Shown: positions 1 to 7,325, counted from the first letter of the stretch. The stretch is DNA of 33,662 nucleotides from Rhizobiaceae bacterium (GCA_020628775.1 JAHDEP010000005.1:1-33662); one strand, 5' to 3'. Numbers and translations: made by a program. Notes: generated from the letters alone by a model not told the origin.

Positions 1-277
1 GCCATTCAATGACTGAATATTTCGTCCAATCAAGGTGAGCATTGTTGCGCACAAAGCACTGGAAAAAATGATGATGCGTATTGATCAATCCAGGATAAAT
101 GAAATGCCCTGTCGCATCGATGATCTCGAGGTTATCAGGCAAATCACTGATATCAATATCGATAGCAATTTTCTCGATATGGTTATCTTTGATCAAAAGA
201 TCACAATTACGATGAACTGTTCCATCCTGATCACAGGTTACGATTGCTTCGCATGATTTGAGCAATGTGTAACTCAT
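1..277 (-). CDS. Metal-dependent amidohydrolase, partial (N-terminus only)
   Basis: This gene reads leftward and runs off the window, so only about 92 residues are visible. It begins MSYTLLKSCEAIVTCDQDG and contains the motif PGLINTHHHFFQ near residues 68-79. That is the first metal-binding strand (HxH) of the TrzA/AtzA/8-oxoguanine-deaminase branch of the amidohydrolase superfamily. Family members hydrolyse amino or chloro groups on purine, triazine and pyrimidine rings. The ATG (277-275) overlaps the stop of the upstream GST gene as ATGA, so the two are translationally coupled in one operon. A nucleobase-type deaminase behind an oxygenase fits ring catabolism. The metal ligands further downstream are outside the window, so subfamily and substrate remain open. 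Confidence 0.82.
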   Translation of the reverse strand, partial: MSYTLLKSCEAIVTCDQDGTVHRNCDLLIKDNHIEKIAIDIDISDLPDNLEIIDATGHFIYPGLINTHHHFFQCFVRNNAHLDWTKYSVIEW

Positions 278-981
278 TGAGCGGCTCCAGTTTTAAAAGG
301 CTTTTGCGCGCCATAATCTATTTCGTGATCTTTAAGTTCATGCATTGCGTAAATGCCGGGCATCGGGATAAAACCGTTCAGTGATTTAAGAGCATAAATC
401 CAATTGCGGATTGCTGGATAATCATCGTGATCGAGCCCAATATTTGCCCCAACATCGGGGCTCAATGCGACATATGGAAAGCAAGCAATATCTGCAATGG
501 TGGGTTTATCACCTGTTAGAAATGAAAAACCATCAAATGACTGTTCGGTCAGATGGGCTTCGATTTTGCGCAAAGCTGCTCGTCCGCCTTTTACAATTTT
601 GTCTTTATCAATTGGTGTTTGAAACAATGCATGAAGACGACCTTGGCCGATTGTAGCCGTTAGATCTGATGCAAAGCCCATCCATTGTATAATCTGTGCT
701 TGCGCAGCGACATCGTTTTCCGGCCACCAGTGATCGGCAGCATTAAAATTTTTGGCCATCCAGAAAAGCATTGCAGAGGTTTCGCTTAAAACCATGTCAT
801 CTTTTTTAAGGATCGGCAGCGTACCGGCAGGCGAGATCTGCAGCATTTTTTCAGATCGATGTTCCGCGCCGGGATAAAACTCAACGGCGATGCGCTCATA
901 TTCGACGTTTAAGATGTTTGCGAATAATCGAATTTTGTAACAATTGCCCGATAGAGCATAATCATAAAGTGTGAAACTCAT
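274..981 (-). CDS. Glutathione S-transferase-like protein (NdmE-like candidate)
   Basis: A 235-residue GST-fold protein. Residues 1-80 form the thioredoxin-like domain, with SGNCYKIR near residue 11 at the usual active-site position, and a cis-Pro/TLPIL segment followed by SETSAML (glutathione-binding Ser). The rest is the helical C-terminal domain. Start and stop both overlap neighbouring genes by 4 bp (ATGA), so it is coupled to the Rieske-less oxygenase upstream and the amidohydrolase downstream. In Pseudomonas putida CBB5 the GST homologue NdmE is a structural partner needed by the Rieske-less N-demethylase NdmC. The same pairing here suggests a scaffolding role rather than detoxification. 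That role is inference; GST family membership is clear. Confidence 0.88.
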   Translation of the reverse strand: MSFTLYDYALSGNCYKIRLFANILNVEYERIAVEFYPGAEHRSEKMLQISPAGTLPILKKDDMVLSETSAMLFWMAKNFNAADHWWPENDVAAQAQIIQWMGFASDLTATIGQGRLHALFQTPIDKDKIVKGGRAALRKIEAHLTEQSFDGFSFLTGDKPTIADIACFPYVALSPDVGANIGLDHDDYPAIRNWIYALKSLNGFIPMPGIYAMHELKDHEIDYGAQKPFKTGAAQ

Positions 982-1868
982 TCCGCAGCCACCGAATTAC
1001 TTGTGCCCTTGGGGTTGTCCGTCGTGTTTAATAGAGCACCATAAAGCGCGCCGCGTCGTTTGAGCCAACGCCGATAGGCAATGGAGGTAAGGTCGGCGCG
1101 TGTCGGGATTTCCATCTTCGGATCGAGAGGCAATTTGGTCGGCACCTGATTTTCTAATATCGATCTATCCTGTAAGAAAATCAGCTGTTGGAATTCGATC
1201 ATTTCCGCCATGGTGCTATCATCATCGTAAAGCGCCATCCAAGGCCAAACATCGCAAGTTTCTTCATCAATCGGTTGCACAAAAATAGCGATAACATCCT
1301 GGACATCATCACGGGTCGGGCAGGTTTTATATAAAATAGCGTTCATCGGCGAAGGTACGCGATAAACATAGTCTGTAATAATGCCATCGCTTGCAGATTT
1401 CGCGGCTTGAGGTTGGAAGAATTTCACCTTTGTGGCGATCACTTCGTCTTTGTCATCATCGATATCAACGGAATATGGTGCCACTTCGGTATGTGGCTCA
1501 GATCCTAAAATATCGGTGTGTACAAATGGGAAATGCGCAATATCTAAAAAGTTCTCTACTGCCCGAAGCGGTGAGCATCTCACGCGGACCACGCCACATG
1601 GTACAAATCTGCGATCTCTTTCTTGTGCCTCCGGAACATCAAAAATTGGTTTTGGGGTCTTTGAAGGGCTGGTCCAAAGATGATCATAAACTTCATTGAT
1701 AAGCCAATTCTCTTCGTTATGTGCAACGCTTAGCGCACCATCTTTTTGTCGGGTGATGGTTATATCCATACCCAATAAACGCGTGTTTTTAACATCTGGG
1801 TAAGTTGGGATACTATCAAGTATCGCAACAGGGTACCAATATTGTTTGGCGTGATCTAAGGCATTCAT
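978..1868 (-). CDS. Rieske-less non-haem iron oxygenase subunit (NdmC-like, VanA catalytic domain)
   Basis: A 296-residue protein related to the catalytic half of vanillate demethylase-type Rieske oxygenases. The mononuclear iron site is visible as ENFLDIAHFPFVH (N106, D109, H112, H117), with a likely third ligand D234 in FLQDRSILENQ and the family ending YRRWL near 266-270. The N-terminus (MNALDHAKQYWYPVA) matches the start of full-length oxygenases, but the CPHRG and CxYHGW cluster motifs are absent: residues 28-90 are a shortened remnant without the Cys/His ligands. Full-length relatives are usually about 345 residues. It must receive electrons from a separate Rieske protein, presumably the gene just upstream (1865-2548), with which it shares an ATGA overlap. 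NdmC, a 7-methylxanthine N-demethylase, is the closest known design. The substrate is inferred only. Confidence 0.85.
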   Translation of the reverse strand: MNALDHAKQYWYPVAILDSIPTYPDVKNTRLLGMDITITRQKDGALSVAHNEENWLINEVYDHLWTSPSKTPKPIFDVPEAQERDRRFVPCGVVRVRCSPLRAVENFLDIAHFPFVHTDILGSEPHTEVAPYSVDIDDDKDEVIATKVKFFQPQAAKSASDGIITDYVYRVPSPMNAILYKTCPTRDDVQDVIAIFVQPIDEETCDVWPWMALYDDDSTMAEMIEFQQLIFLQDRSILENQVPTKLPLDPKMEIPTRADLTSIAYRRWLKRRGALYGALLNTTDNPKGTSNSVAAE

Positions 1869-2548
1869 GAAACCACGACCTCATAGTGTTTTTCAGCAAG
1901 TCTGCGGATATGTTCTAATGCCTGAGACATCTTTTTCATGGTGTCTGGTGCACAATCTGAATTTGCCAGAGCATGTATCTTGCATGTTTGCTCAGATAGA
2001 TTTTGGAAGAAAAGATGAAGACTTATGTTCGCCTTGATCGATTTCATCATCCATTGATCGTCGCTCTTTTCCTGTATGACCCAACCTGAGTTGTCATCTT
2101 TGACTAAAGTAAAATCTAAATCGCGAATGACCTGTTTTAGTGCCATCATTGGGCAAGCGAAACTGATCGAGCGAATGGCTTTTAAATTATCAGGTATAGA
2201 AGGCTCTGTTGATTGCTCTTCTATGCTTACCCAAATGAGGCCACCTTTTTCGGTTGAGCTAAATCTTTGCGCTTTAATGGTTTCAGGCGGTTCTAGCTCA
2301 GGATGGGCAGGGATATATCGGCAAGTCGCGGTTTTGTCATAGTGCCAGCCATGATAAACGCATGCCAAAGCTTCACCGCGGACAAATCCGTGTGACAAAC
2401 GCATGCCGCGATGGGGGCATCGATTATCCCATGCTGATAAAACACCGGACTTACTGCGCCATACAACAAGATCTTGCTCACCAACGATGGCGCGCATAAC
2501 ACGTCCATTCGGTAGATCTTTACTTAAACCAACAGCGACATTAGTCAT
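1865..2548 (-). CDS. Stand-alone Rieske [2Fe-2S] protein, partner of the split oxygenase
   Basis: A 227-residue protein with an intact Rieske site: CPHRG (C44, H46) and CVYHGWHY (C63, H66). The first 110 residues form the Rieske domain of a ring-hydroxylating/N-demethylating oxygenase. Residues 110-227 keep a degenerate helix-grip-like C-terminal region but lack the DxxHxxxxH iron motif, so this protein cannot be the catalytic subunit. It complements the next gene, which has the iron site but no cluster. The start is an ATG preceded by AAGGAATTCAA, a good ribosome binding site. It heads a four-gene operon with ATGA overlaps. No flavin reductase is encoded in the window, so the electron donor to this cluster is unknown. 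It may replace the extra Rieske domain fused to NdmD in Pseudomonas. Confidence 0.87.
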   Translation of the reverse strand: MTNVAVGLSKDLPNGRVMRAIVGEQDLVVWRSKSGVLSAWDNRCPHRGMRLSHGFVRGEALACVYHGWHYDKTATCRYIPAHPELEPPETIKAQRFSSTEKGGLIWVSIEEQSTEPSIPDNLKAIRSISFACPMMALKQVIRDLDFTLVKDDNSGWVIQEKSDDQWMMKSIKANISLHLFFQNLSEQTCKIHALANSDCAPDTMKKMSQALEHIRRLAEKHYEVVVS

Positions 2549-2659
2549 TTGAATTCCTTAAGGAAAATACAATAGCAACTTTCGCAGATATTATTGTTTT
2601 GCCCAGTCCCGCGTAATAACCGGCTGAAACTTACTCACAGAATATTGCCTCTGTCCAGA

Positions 2660-2701
2660 GCATTATGCAAATAAATTCACCATGCAAATTTTTGCGCAAA
2701 T
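2660..2701. promoter_or_regulatory. Repeat cluster upstream of the Rieske operon
   Basis: Upstream of the Rieske gene are two exact copies of ATGCAAAT (2665-2672 and 2682-2689, 17 bp apart) and a related GCGCAAAT (2694-2701). They include the palindromes GCATTATGC (2660-2668) and TTTGCGCAAA (2691-2700). Such clustering in a 190-bp gene-free gap ahead of an operon suggests regulator binding. No family assignment is possible by eye. Confidence 0.4.
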
Positions 2702-2738
2702 TTTAGGCAAGATAGTTTCTGCATGCTTTTTAGATTGC

Positions 2739-2975
2739 TTAAGCAGATACGATACTATCAACAGTTGATTCCATCGGGCCAAGGCTACACGCAATTTCTA
2801 GTGCTTCAACGAGAATTGGGTGACCCGAAGCAGATAGTTCCATCACGCGGGAACTGGCTGATTTTATCTCTACAACCACATTTAAAATGTCAGCGCGATG
2901 CAGGATCCAGTTTTGAAAACTTGATGTCTCAAATTCACCAATCATTTTGATGTTTTGCGTGATCATTTCCTGCAT
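2739..2975 (-). CDS. Hypothetical small protein (78 aa)
   Basis: An ORF of 78 codons in the same direction as the GntR and oxygenase genes. The ATG at 2975 is preceded by AAAGGG at suitable spacing. The protein (MQEMITQNIKMIGEF...) is mixed alpha/beta in character with no signal peptide, no membrane segment and no motif I recognise. It sits 76 bp downstream of the GntR stop and 190 bp upstream of the Rieske start, so it could be co-transcribed with the regulator. Residue composition looks protein-like, but a plus-strand ORF of similar length overlaps it (2723-2950), so reality is uncertain. No function is proposed. Confidence 0.4.
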   Translation of the reverse strand: MQEMITQNIKMIGEFETSSFQNWILHRADILNVVVEIKSASSRVMELSASGHPILVEALEIACSLGPMESTVDSIVSA

Positions 2976-3051
2976 GAATAAGCCCTTTGTGCTTTGGCAA
3001 AACTATCACGATCAATCTGAAAGGCAATATGTTGGTACGCGGGGATAAACG

Positions 3052-3762
3052 TTACTTGTTCAGGATCGTTGCCAGGCTTTGTTTTGACTGCGAGCGGCTT
3101 TTTAGATCAAGGCCGGAGTGCAGATCAACAATGTGGCTTTTCATAATCTTTTCTGCGGCTTGTACATCGTTTTCCGCAAAGGCATCTAAAAGCGCGTGAT
3201 GGGAATGGCTTTCGCATGTTGTATCAAGACGTTTCCAATAAAGTGCGATAATGAGCGAGGATCTCGAAATCAGCGATCTTACGATCTTGCTGAAGACATC
3301 ATGTTCGGCGATGTCTGCAATGATAACGTGAAAGAAGCCGGAGAGTGATAGAGCTTCACCCTTATCACCTGCAGCGATTGCATCATGTTCGGCCTTTATG
3401 TGATTTTGTAAAATCTCAATATCTTTAGGCGTGATAATTTTTGCGGCCATGCCAGCAACACGTGGTTCAATGAGTTCGCGTGCTTCAAAAACTTCCTGCG
3501 CTTCTTTAACGGAAGGTTGTGCGATAAAGGCGCCTCGGTTTTTTTCAATGGTTACCAATTGAGAATGCGCAAGAGCTTGCAATGCGGTTCTGACGATGGT
3601 GCGGCTAGCGCCAAAGAGCTCTCCAACCTCATCTTCAGAGAGCTTCACGCCTGGGAGCAAACTATGTGACAATATCGCTTTTTGCAATTCGATATAGATG
3701 TCTCTCGATTTACCTTGGGGAAGATCGGTTAGGTTTTGGTAATGTGATGCACGCGCGCCCAT
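3052..3762 (-). CDS. GntR-family transcriptional regulator, FCD (FadR) subfamily
   Basis: A 236-residue regulator. The N-terminal winged helix covers about residues 15-80 (ILSHSLLPGVKLSEDEVGEL then ASRTIVRTALQAL, ending with the wing KNRGAFIA). The C-terminal FCD ligand domain follows, with typical metal-site residues (FHVIIADIAEHD; SHSHHALLDAF). The first in-frame ATG (3762) gives the usual family length; an upstream TTG at 3837 would add a 25-residue KTKTKT-type tail unlike the family. It is divergent from the ABC operon starting at 4018, and the ATTGTATACAAT palindrome between them is a typical FCD-GntR operator. It probably represses itself and one or both flanking operons, relieved by a pathway carboxylate or heterocycle. 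Confidence 0.9.
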   Translation of the reverse strand: MGARASHYQNLTDLPQGKSRDIYIELQKAILSHSLLPGVKLSEDEVGELFGASRTIVRTALQALAHSQLVTIEKNRGAFIAQPSVKEAQEVFEARELIEPRVAGMAAKIITPKDIEILQNHIKAEHDAIAAGDKGEALSLSGFFHVIIADIAEHDVFSKIVRSLISRSSLIIALYWKRLDTTCESHSHHALLDAFAENDVQAAEKIMKSHIVDLHSGLDLKSRSQSKQSLATILNK

Positions 3763-3843
3763 AGATACCCAGATTTTTGGATTGGTTTTAGTTTTTGTCT
3801 TCTGACCATAGCTAGGCCAAAGTGTCAACAATTGCAATTCTAT

Positions 3844-3877
3844 ATTGTATACAATCTTTAATCATATTGTATAAATA
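3844..3877. promoter_or_regulatory. Tandem GntR/FCD operator candidates
   Basis: A perfect palindrome ATTGTATACAAT (3844-3855) is followed by a degenerate copy ATTGTATAAATA (3866-3877). Spacing is 22 bp, about two helical turns, so two dimers could bind the same face. The TTGTATACAA core matches the general operator pattern of FCD-type GntR regulators. The pair lies just upstream of the GntR gene within the divergent intergenic region. Confidence 0.6.
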
Positions 3878-3883
3878 ATAGGC

Positions 3884-3901
3884 ATTTCATAACTATGAAA
3901 T
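3884..3901. promoter_or_regulatory. Perfect 18-bp palindrome in the divergent promoter
   Basis: ATTTCATA, AC, TATGAAAT: two perfect 8-bp arms around a 2-bp centre. Flanking GGC and TGCC can extend it with one bulge. It differs from the adjacent GntR-type sites and may bind a second regulator, or form a hairpin in a leader RNA. Confidence 0.45.
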
Positions 3902-3970
3902 TGCCCTAATGAAAATCACTATATTTTAAAACGTAATTATTTCAATAAGTTATACGCCTTTTATTTCAGT

Positions 3971-3986
3971 TGGCATGCTTCCTGCA
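3971..3986 (+). promoter_or_regulatory. Sigma-54 (-24/-12) promoter candidate
   Basis: TGGCATGCTTCCTGCA matches the RpoN consensus TGGCACG-N4-TTGCA with two mismatches and keeps the required GG (3972-3973) and GC (3984-3985) exactly 10 bp apart. A start site near 3997 would lie about 20 bp before the ATG at 4018. It would place the long ABC operon under nitrogen-type control with an activator binding upstream. Confidence 0.6.
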
Positions 3987-4017
3987 ACAGTGAGGACATC
4001 GAAGTTGCAGAGGTGCT

Positions 4018-5019
4018 ATGAGTAATAATACAGAACTAGAATTGGTGGCACTAACCAAATTATACGGCGACACCAAAGCCGTGGACAGCATTGGGCTAAA
4101 GATTCCCAAGGCGAGTTATACGTGTCTTTTAGGTCCGTCAGGATGCGGCAAATCATCAACATTGCGGATGATTGCCGGACATGAGATCGCCACCGAAGGG
4201 GATATCATCCTTGGTGGCAAAAACATTACCAATTTAGCGCCAGCAGAACGCGGCACTGCGATGATGTTCCAAAACTATGCGTTATTTCCTCATCTTAGTG
4301 TTTTGGACAATGTCGCCTTCAGCATGAAGATTAAAAATGTTGAAAAGTCTGAGAGACATAAAAAGGCGAAAGAAATGCTGGAGCTGGTCGATATGGATCA
4401 GTATGCCGAGCGCTTTCCCGAACAGCTTTCAGGGGGACAACAACAGCGTGTCGCGCTAGCGCGTGCGTTGATAACTCGGCCATCCATCCTTTTACTCGAC
4501 GAGCCGTTGTCTGCCCTGGATCCCTTTTTGAGGCTTAAAATGCGCGTGGAGTTGAAAAAGCTTCAGCGTAGTTTGGGTATCTCCTTTGTGCATGTCACCC
4601 ATTCGCAGGACGAGGCGATGGCCTTGGCCGACCAAATTGTGGTTATGCATGATGGAAAGATCGAGCAGGCAGGGTCACCCATTGAAGTCTTTAACAAGCC
4701 TGCGACCGAATTTATCGCCAAGTTCATGGGCGGCCATAATGTGGTTTCGAACCAAGGTCAGCTGCAAGCCATCCGTAGCGATAAGATTACTATTTCTAAG
4801 AAAGCGAAAGCATCAAAAGATGGTCTTGTTAGCTTTGCGAGCCGGATTGAAGAGATCGAATACCTTGGCACCAATGTTCAGGTTTCAGCGAAAAATGACG
4901 CGCTTGGCGACATCATAATCAATTTATCAGACCAGACTTTTTTCAAAACCCCATTCGAAATCGGTGACAGCGTTTTTCTCAGTTGGAAGGCTGAGGATGT
5001 TCAGATGCTGCCGAATTAA
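4018..5019 (+). CDS. Spermidine/putrescine-class ABC transporter ATP-binding protein (PotA-like)
   Basis: A 333-residue ATPase of the polyamine/iron/opine transporter class. Walker A GPSGCGKSS is at 39-47, Q-loop at FQNYALFPH, signature LSGGQQQR at 137-144, Walker B ILLLDEP at 157-163 and the H-loop in VTHSQDEA. A C-terminal TOBE-type domain follows from about residue 240. It hydrolyses ATP at the inner membrane to drive the two permeases encoded at 6458 and 7326. AGAGG precedes the ATG. It is the first gene of a plus-strand operon behind a sigma-54-like promoter. It is also the only ATPase in the operon, although a second importer (8858-11046) lacks one. Substrate is not determined. Confidence 0.93.
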   Translation: MSNNTELELVALTKLYGDTKAVDSIGLKIPKASYTCLLGPSGCGKSSTLRMIAGHEIATEGDIILGGKNITNLAPAERGTAMMFQNYALFPHLSVLDNVAFSMKIKNVEKSERHKKAKEMLELVDMDQYAERFPEQLSGGQQQRVALARALITRPSILLLDEPLSALDPFLRLKMRVELKKLQRSLGISFVHVTHSQDEAMALADQIVVMHDGKIEQAGSPIEVFNKPATEFIAKFMGGHNVVSNQGQLQAIRSDKITISKKAKASKDGLVSFASRIEEIEYLGTNVQVSAKNDALGDIIINLSDQTFFKTPFEIGDSVFLSWKAEDVQMLPN

Positions 5020-5087
5020 GTGAAGACAGGCCTTTGGAGTTTAAGGCCAAAACAAAAGCCAAAACCAAAACAAAAGAAGGAATGAAT

Positions 5088-6380
5088 ATGACAACTGAGA
5101 ATAACAAAAAAGGTCTTTCAAGACGGTCGCTCCTTAAAGGAACAGCTGCAACAGCGGGTGCTGCGATTGGATCTGGAGCGATCACCGGGTTCCCAACAAT
5201 CTGGGCGCAGAACATTAAAAACGTAACGCTTCGCCAATTCGGTACTGGCGTTTCCAATTTGAACGATGTGGCTGTGAAGGTAAAAGAAGATCTTGGTTTC
5301 ACGCTTGAAATGACAGCGCTTGATAGTGACAGCGTAACACAACGTGCTGCTACTCAGCCAAAAAGCTTTGACATTGCAGATATCGAATATTGGATTTGTA
5401 AGAAGGTCTGGCCTACAGGCAATCTACAAGCCATGGACGTTTCTAAGATCAAAAATTATGATAAAATCGCGGGTACGTTCACATCTGGTAAACTAACGCC
5501 AACAAGTGAAATCGCTCAGGGTACTGCGCCTCACACAGTTGGTTTTACTGACAGTGTAAATGGCAAGGAATTTGCCAAAGAGCAAACAGGTTGGATGACA
5601 CTCATCCCAACAATTTATAACGCTGATACGCTTGGTATCCGCCCTGATCTTATCAATCGTCCAATTGATACATGGGCTGAATTGCTCAATCCTGAATTTA
5701 AAGGCAAAGCCTCTATTCTTGATATTTCATCAATCGGCATCATGGATATGGCGATGGTTGTTGAAGCTATGGGTGATTACAAATATGGTGATAAAGGCAA
5801 CATGACCAAAGAAGAAATTGATATGACATTCAAGATCTTCACTGAAGCTAAACAAGCAGGTCAGTTCCGCGCATTCTGGAAGTCATTTGATGAATCGGTC
5901 AACCTTATGGCGTCTGGCGAAGTGGTTATTCAGTCAATGTGGTCACCTGCGATTACTGCGGTTCGTTCAAAAGGTATCCCATGTGTTTATCAGCCGCTTA
6001 AAGAAGGTTATCGCTCATGGGGTGGTGGTCTTGGTTTGTCTGCAAACTTGTCTGGTATCGAGCTTGAAGCAGCTTACGAATATATCAACTGGTACCTATC
6101 TGGCTGGGTCGGTGGTTACCTCATGCGTCAGGGTTACTATTCAGCTGTTCCTGAAACTTCGAAGAACTTCATGTCTGAAGACGAGTGGGGCTTCTGGTAC
6201 GAAGGTAAACCAGCGCAGGGCGACATTGTTAACCCACAAGGTGTTGTGATGGAAAAAGCCGGTGCAGTTCGTGACGGCGGATCATTCATCGATCGTATGG
6301 GCGCAGTTGCATGCTGGAACTCTGTAATGGATGAGAACCAATACATGGTTCGTAAGTGGAACGAATTTATCGCTGCTTAA
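5088..6380 (+). CDS. Tat-exported extracellular solute-binding protein (PotD-like)
   Basis: A periplasmic binding protein of about 430 residues. The twin-arginine signal SRRSLLKG near residues 11-18 is followed by a hydrophobic Ala/Gly-rich segment ending near TIWAQN. The body is that of spermidine/putrescine-type binding proteins (TWAELLNPEFKGK, then the paired lobe ending WNEFIAA). I chose the ATG at 5088 because GAAGG is 7 bp upstream; the ATG at 5082 is too close to it. The mRNA leader is an A/C-rich repeat tract. It captures the substrate for the permeases that follow. Ligands for this family include polyamines, opines and other cationic amines; nothing here fixes which. Confidence 0.9.
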   Translation: MTTENNKKGLSRRSLLKGTAATAGAAIGSGAITGFPTIWAQNIKNVTLRQFGTGVSNLNDVAVKVKEDLGFTLEMTALDSDSVTQRAATQPKSFDIADIEYWICKKVWPTGNLQAMDVSKIKNYDKIAGTFTSGKLTPTSEIAQGTAPHTVGFTDSVNGKEFAKEQTGWMTLIPTIYNADTLGIRPDLINRPIDTWAELLNPEFKGKASILDISSIGIMDMAMVVEAMGDYKYGDKGNMTKEEIDMTFKIFTEAKQAGQFRAFWKSFDESVNLMASGEVVIQSMWSPAITAVRSKGIPCVYQPLKEGYRSWGGGLGLSANLSGIELEAAYEYINWYLSGWVGGYLMRQGYYSAVPETSKNFMSEDEWGFWYEGKPAQGDIVNPQGVVMEKAGAVRDGGSFIDRMGAVACWNSVMDENQYMVRKWNEFIAA

Positions 6381-6392
6381 ATCAAATCTCTG

Positions 6393-6419
6393 GCCTCGCG
6401 GGTTATCCCTCCGCGGGGC
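6393..6419 (+). terminator. GC-rich intercistronic hairpin
   Basis: GCCTCGCGG pairs with CCGCGGGGC (9 bp, one G-T pair) around a 9-nt loop, just after the binding-protein stop. There is no U-tract, so it more likely stabilises the upstream mRNA or attenuates slightly, giving more binding protein than permease. Confidence 0.55.
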
Positions 6420-6457
6420 TGGATGCCTTAAATTTCCAAATTCGGATCAAGCCATTT

Positions 6458-7324
6458 ATGTATAAGTTTTTAGCGCAAAGAAACAATTTGATTGGGTGGA
6501 TGCTCGCATCGCCTTTGTTCATAGTTCTTGTTCTATTTCTTATTTTGCCAATCATTATGATCGTGATTGTGAGCTTTTGGGGCGCGACCGAATTTTCAAT
6601 ATATCCCGCATTCCAATGGGATAATTACGAATTTCTATTTTCATCATCCGTAACATATTCGGTGTTTTTAAAAACCTTTATGTATGCGTTTATAACCTGG
6701 GTTATCACGCTGATCCTTGGTTTTACGATCGCCTATTACCTGGCGTTTCACATTAAAAGCCTAACCTGGCAAATTGCGTTGTTTCTGCTCTGTACCATAC
6801 CGTTCTGGACCTCAAACATCATTCGGATGATTTCATGGATCCCGTTTTTGGGGCGCAATGGTATCGCCAATGAAACATTGATTGGTTTGGGTTTGATAAG
6901 CGAACCTGTTGAGTGGTTATTGTTTTCAGATTTCGCCGTCATCCTAGCGTTTGTGCATTTGTATACATTGTTTATGGTCGTGCCGATTTTCAACACGATG
7001 ATGCGCATTGATCACAGCCTATTAGAAGCTGCAAGAGATGCAGGCGCCAACGGTTTTCAAACGCTTGTTAATGTGATCATCCCGCTTTGTAAGCCTGGAA
7101 TTATGATCGGTTCCATATTCGTCGTCACATTGGTAATGGGCGATTTCATTACCGTTCGATTTATGAGCGGGTCGCAATCTGCAAATGTCGGGCGCTTGAT
7201 TTCAAATGATGTAGGATTGCTACAATATCCTTCTGCGAGCGCAACAGCTGTGGTGCTTCTTCTCACCGTACTGATCACAATTGGCATCATGTTGCGGTTT
7301 GTGAATATTCGGAAGGAGCTTTGA
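6458..7324 (+). CDS. ABC transporter permease (PotB-like)
   Basis: A 288-residue inner-membrane permease of the spermidine/putrescine class with about six hydrophobic segments (first at about residues 13-35). The EAA loop is seen as EAARDAGANGFQTLVNVIIPLCKPGI, the contact site for the ATPase. The reading frame is open further upstream, but those codons overlap the binding-protein end and the hairpin, so MYKFLAQRNN at 6458 is the likely start although its ribosome site is weak. It forms a heterodimer with the next gene product. The stop is 1 bp before the next ATG. Confidence 0.9.
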   Translation: MYKFLAQRNNLIGWMLASPLFIVLVLFLILPIIMIVIVSFWGATEFSIYPAFQWDNYEFLFSSSVTYSVFLKTFMYAFITWVITLILGFTIAYYLAFHIKSLTWQIALFLLCTIPFWTSNIIRMISWIPFLGRNGIANETLIGLGLISEPVEWLLFSDFAVILAFVHLYTLFMVVPIFNTMMRIDHSLLEAARDAGANGFQTLVNVIIPLCKPGIMIGSIFVVTLVMGDFITVRFMSGSQSANVGRLISNDVGLLQYPSASATAVVLLLTVLITIGIMLRFVNIRKEL

Positions 7325-7325
7325 T

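Noticed and set aside
2665-2683. Sigma-54-like sequence on the minus strand before the Rieske gene (TGGTGAATTTATTTGCA)
   Set aside because: GG and GC are 11 bp apart rather than 10, and the 5' element lacks the CACG part of the consensus.
2723-2950. 75-aa plus-strand ORF overlapping the 78-aa minus-strand ORF
   Set aside because: No ribosome site, wrong strand for the operon, and less protein-like than the minus-strand reading.
4018-5019. Assignment of the first ABC system specifically to spermidine/putrescine
   Set aside because: Class membership is clear but binding-site residues cannot be assigned by eye, and the racemase context argues against plain polyamine uptake.
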